DNA of 64,000 bases. Origin: Rhizophlyctis rosea. Lineage: Eukaryota; Chytridiomycota; Chytridiomycetes; Rhizophlyctidales; Rhizophlyctidaceae. Each line of letters begins with the position of its first letter. Within the stretch, counting starts at the first letter, position 1. A program made the position numbers and the translations under genes. The DNA lies in the NCBI GenBank assembly GCA_027596075.1, contig JADGJC010000027.1:124282-188281 (forward strand), in the 5' to 3' direction. Below the pieces are notes generated by a model that saw only the letters and a list, made by a program, of their open reading frames with translations, was not told the origin of the DNA and ran no database searches. Of the stretch, positions 60,301 through 64,000 are shown in pieces.

Positions 60301-62893
60301 CACACCCTCATTGACCTGCCCGCGATCCTTGAGTGCTGATCCGAGGTTCGTGTAGATATGTACGTGGCTCGGATCGAGTTGGAGACCGAATTCGTACCAT
60401 GCGATGGATTCGTTGAGGCGTTGTGGGGCTAGGAGGATGCCGAGGTTATTACACGTGTTGGCGGTGGGGTAGATGGACAGCGAGATGTAGTAGAATGATA
60501 CGGCGTGGGCGGGTCGGTGGAGGTCTTGGTATATTTTGGCGAGGGTTTGGAGGATGGAGGATGTTGTTGGGTGGTAGATGCTATCTCCTCTCGGTGCGTT
60601 TTTCGCGGTTTGCGCGGCTTGAAACGCAGTCTGCGGCGTAACACTCGGCGGAGGTAACACATTCCCCTGACTAACAGCATAAACAGCCGTAACATCCACC
60701 CCCGCCGCCGTCAACCCCTTCAAATACTGCGCCTTCGCCCCTCTCACATCCCCCATAGCATACATCAAATTCCCCTTCGCATAATACAAATCCCTCCTCC
60801 TCTCAGAACTGAACCCACTCTCCGTCCCTCCACCACCACCACCACCACCCCGATCAAACTCAACCCTCTTCCGCCTCCTACACTCAATATCCCACAAAAC
60901 CCTCACAAAAACTCCATCCTCCTCTTCATCATCCCCTCCCCCCAAAACCCCAGCAACCCGCTCAGAAACATCAACCTCCCCCTCCATCAACTCCTCAATA
61001 GCACAATAAACCTCAACAGCCTCACTCCACCTCCCACTACTACTCAGCAACCCCGCAAGATTAATACTCGCATCCCAATACTTAGGTCTAATCCCAATCG
61101 CATGGCGATAATACCGTTCCGCCAATTCCGTAGGATTAATCACCACACCACCCAAACTCCTCACACCCGCCTGCGCCATCGCGCGGTACGTTGTACCGAG
61201 GTTACTGTACGCTTCCGCAAATGATGGGTCGAGTTGGAGGATTTGCTGGTTGTATGTTATTGAGAGTTCGAACATGTTCAAGGAGTAGCAGGTGCAGCCG
61301 AGGAGAAGGAGGGTGGGGAGGTGCGAGTCTTGCAGGCCTCGGAGGTCGTTGAGGATGTTGTAGGCGCCGAGAAAGTCTTGGGTGTTATATTTTTGGTGGG
61401 CGATTTGGAGGAAGTAGTCTGGATGGTTGTAAGTGGGGTAGTAGGGTTCGTCCATCAATGAGCGATATGGACACATAAAACGACCGCAGGAACAGCCAGG
61501 AAAACACAAAAGCAAAAAAGACTATGACCAAAACTCACCAACATACTCCTTCCGATTCTGCAAACTCAACTGCTGCTGCTGATGCTGCAACAGCGGGTCG
61601 ACCAAAATCCCCGCGCCAACACCCGTCCCAACCATGCCCCCCGCCAAACTGCCCCCAACCACCGTCCCCGCCGGCGCACCCCCAAACGGCACCATCGCCT
61701 GACTCAACAACGTCTGCTGCGGCCCAGGAAACATGATCGGATGATAATACACAACCCCATTCGGCATCTGCGTTATATCCGCCGTGAAGTTCGCGAGAGA
61801 GGGGCTCATGTACATGTTTTGGCCGTAGTTGAGTGTGAAGGCGTTTGACGCGGGTGCCTGCTGTGGTGGAGGGTAGTAGAAGTGCTGTTGGTAGTCTTGG
61901 CGTGGGGTTTGAAGGAGTGAGGGTATGGATTGTTGCGGTTGTTGTTGTTGCTGTTGTTGTTGTAACGCGAGTGATTGCTGAAGTGTAGGTTGTTGCTGCT
62001 GAAGGTGATGTGATGCGATTTGCTGGTGGTTGTATGGGACGAGCGCTTGCTGGTGATGTGGTTGGAGTGCCTGTTGCTGCGGGGGGTGGAGGAGTTGCGG
62101 GGTTTGGTAGAAGGGCGTTGAGGATGCTGAGGGGATGTAGGTGGGTTGAGGTGCTTGTGCGTGGTGACGTGAAGATGATTTTGATTGCGCGCTATTGGAC
62201 GAGCCGCCGCCAACGCCCAGGGCATGTAGTGCGTCCATCATTAAGCTTGTATGTCTTCGAGCTGGCGTTGATGCTCCTCCTCCAACCGCGACGTAATTAC
62301 TTCTCGGTAGTGTGTTGTGCAGTACTAGTTGCTGTGATGGTGGTTGCTGTTGATGGTGTGGATGATGTGAGTGATGTTGCTGATGTTGTTGTTGTTGTTG
62401 CTGCTGCTGGGGCAGCTGAGAGGAGGGTGCGGACGGGACCATGTAGTATTGCTGTAATTGTAAAAGTGCCTGATCGGTCAATATTGAAGCAGCGGAATTG
62501 TCCGCCTGGGTCTGAGCAGCCCGATACCGAGTCTGTTGCGTGCCTACGCCTGGAGTGGGATAGAACGAGATTAGCGCGTTAGCAAGGCAAGTCACAACAC
62601 GTTTCACAATGACACTCAGTTCTGCTCATCGTCCGCACCGAGACGTCCCTTCCTATCTTCCTACCAAGCCAAACCCTCTCACAAAAAGCGCATCTTGAAC
62701 CCTTTCCAATCCTGGTGCCAAACCATACACATCGTGCCAACCCACGATCCTTTCCACACCTCCGGACCATTGCTTCGCTGAATATAAGTATTCGCCAACG
62801 CTCAACCAGCACTTCACGCTGAAGTGCGCGCTCCGCGTCCATATTAGCCATCTCCGCTGCCCTCATCATCCCACCCGCACCGAAATCCGCCAA
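57397..62893 (-). CDS. O-GlcNAc transferase (TPR plus GT41), extended termini
   Basis: ATG probably at 62893, stop at 57397. After a short 5' exon and intron comes a Gln/His-rich N-terminal region (about 61546-62547), an intron to 61418, then TPRs (AYSNLGTTYRAMAQ, YWDASINLAGLL, CNNLGILLAPQ, FIALANLANVYKDMGRVEEA) and the GT41 domain: YLSSDFNNHPLAHLMQS with the catalytic-type His, LCNLNGYTKGGRNEIFAARP, and after an intron (58678-58848) RVPNSILWLLRFP, DVAPKHLH, IFLDTPECNAHTTAADILW and GTPILTFPK. OGT moves GlcNAc from UDP-GlcNAc to Ser/Thr of nuclear and cytosolic proteins. Unusual points are an acidic insert within the catalytic domain, a His-rich C-terminal extension, and an N gap at 57502-57511 near the end. 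SPINDLY-type fucosyltransferase is a close alternative. Confidence 0.88.
57502..57511. other. Assembly gap (10 N)
   Basis: Ten unknown bases lie in the 3' end of the O-GlcNAc transferase gene. The roughly 80 bp on the lower-coordinate side are much more GC-rich than the rest of the gene. Confidence 0.99.
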
Positions 62894-64000
62894 AACTCCC
62901 TCCTTCCCACACTCTCATCGCCGCCCTGCACCTTTCTCTCGTTTCTTCCCCACAAAGATAATCACCTCCTTGTCCGTGATGGTAATTAGTAATGGCCATC
63001 ATACTCTGCTGAGCGTCCCGATACGGATTTGAAGCGCACTATTATCCATCGTGATATGAATATGAAGGAGAGGCAGTTGTACGATATGGAAGATAAAGGA
63101 CGCACAAAGAAGGATATATATGAGCGAGTCAGTAAACAGATCTGATGCGAAATGGCGAAAAGCCGATGAAGGGAGACTGACCTGTCAAGTAGTAAGTAGG
63201 CTTTATGTAGGGTTTATGTGTGTATTCTCGAGCTGTGTATATTGTATGTATGCCGCTGAAGAGGCGTCGTGTGGAGGGGGAGTAACTTTTGACGGGGTAT
63301 GGTGCAGGATGTGACGTAGGCTATGCGAAGTGAAGGGTGTTGCGGGGTGTGAAAGTCTGCTTTTGACGGTATAATGTGTGTGCCAAGTGCCGACTATCGA
63401 TGGTAATGTTCGGTAGTGTGAGTGATATGTTAGAATGGGTAGTGGGAGCGTGCAGTGTGAAGTGTGTATTTAGTCTTCGTTGCTGACGACCTGGAGGGAA
63501 GTAAGAGACAACGAGGGTATCGAGGGTTGCTGTCAGCAAGTGTGAAGGCAGGGTGTGTATGTTGATGACAGGTACTCCTTTGCAGCTCCTCACCTTTTTC
63601 GTGCTGTCAAAATATGTTGTCAAAGCTTATCCACCTTTAGGTCGCTCTCTAATAAAGTGGTAACTGGTTTTTTTTTGGTGCGAGGTGGCGGGCGGTGTGT
63701 CCACTGTCCAGTGCACTTTTTGCACGCGCCGTTTGAGGGTCTCAGTCAGCTCGTGTCAGCGGCACGGCAATCAATGAGACAGGACTCAGAGGTGAATCCG
63801 TGCAACTGTGTCAATGCGGGCGATGATCTGGGGCGGAGGGTTTCAAAGAGGTGGGTGGTTTATGCGCAGGAGGGTGTTCAGGCAATGCGGGGGAGGGGGG
63901 GGATGACGATGAGTAGATGACGATAGGAGTATGGGTGTGGGTGGCGGGAGACACGTCCGGGATAGGGTGATGGATGATGATGAGGACTGCTATCAGAGAC
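62894..64000. promoter_or_regulatory. Upstream region of the O-GlcNAc transferase gene
   Basis: No supported gene. A GTAAACA motif lies near 63131, about 240 bp before the start. Short frames look spurious. Confidence 0.35.

Noticed and set aside
61524..62582. Plus-strand frames opposite the Gln-rich region
   Set aside because: They are shadows of CAG/CAA repeats encoding the N-terminal Gln tract of the O-GlcNAc transferase.

Overview
The window reads as nuclear DNA of an early-diverging, probably zoosporic (chytrid-like) fungus. Almost every gene is split by short GT-AG introns, mostly 55-90 bp and often close to the start codon. The conserved set is fungal (fused GARS-AIRS of the ADE5,7 type, a Stc1-domain protein, a xanthine dioxygenase-like enzyme). 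It also carries genes that Dikarya usually lack but flagellated or animal-like lineages keep: a SPATA4-type calponin-homology protein and a full-length O-GlcNAc transferase. The chytrid assignment is inference; no rRNA or other marker is present.

Layout. 1-2.6 kb: two tandem F-box-like paralogs, both with broken reading frames. 2.9-9.6 kb: an alpha/beta-hydrolase esterase with one frameshift, NOP56 and mitochondrial HSP60 (the last two divergent). 9.6-12.6 kb: gene-poor, with a long foldback. 12.6-22.5 kb: CYP40 cyclophilin, a Stc1-domain protein, ADE5,7, a DUF3128 protein and a TauD/XanA-like dioxygenase. 24.2-26.2 kb: a DUF2062 membrane protein and an isoamyl-acetate-esterase-type SGNH hydrolase. 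26.9-36.3 kb: lineage-specific or poorly recognisable genes among simple repeats. 36.6-40.7 kb: an ankyrin-repeat protein and a protein ending in a 2OG-Fe(II) oxygenase-like domain. 42.6-50.0 kb: aldo/keto reductase, SPATA4, LIN1/CD2BP2 and UTP18. 50.0-57.4 kb: no intact gene, faint mobile-element remnants and a cluster of related hairpins. 57.4-62.9 kb: O-GlcNAc transferase, interrupted by a 10-N assembly gap.

How the genes work together. Several serve RNA-protein assembly: NOP56 (box C/D snoRNP), UTP18 (U3 snoRNP/SSU processome) and LIN1 (U5 snRNP). HSP60 and CYP40 are chaperone functions. ADE5,7 (de novo purine synthesis) and the putative xanthine dioxygenase (purine catabolism) lie close together. 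Nothing looks like a co-transcribed operon.

Two signals fit no standard feature. One is a family of hairpins at 56.05-56.85 kb that share flanks and loop size while stem sequences change in a pairing-preserving way. The other is a recurrent 9-mer TTTGTTTAC (forkhead-like) found in promoters and in introns, including an extended form shared by the CYP40 and DUF3128 promoters. Reading-frame breaks concentrate in lineage-specific genes and are absent from the housekeeping genes. Exon borders were set by hand from splice consensus and reading phase and may be off by a base or two.
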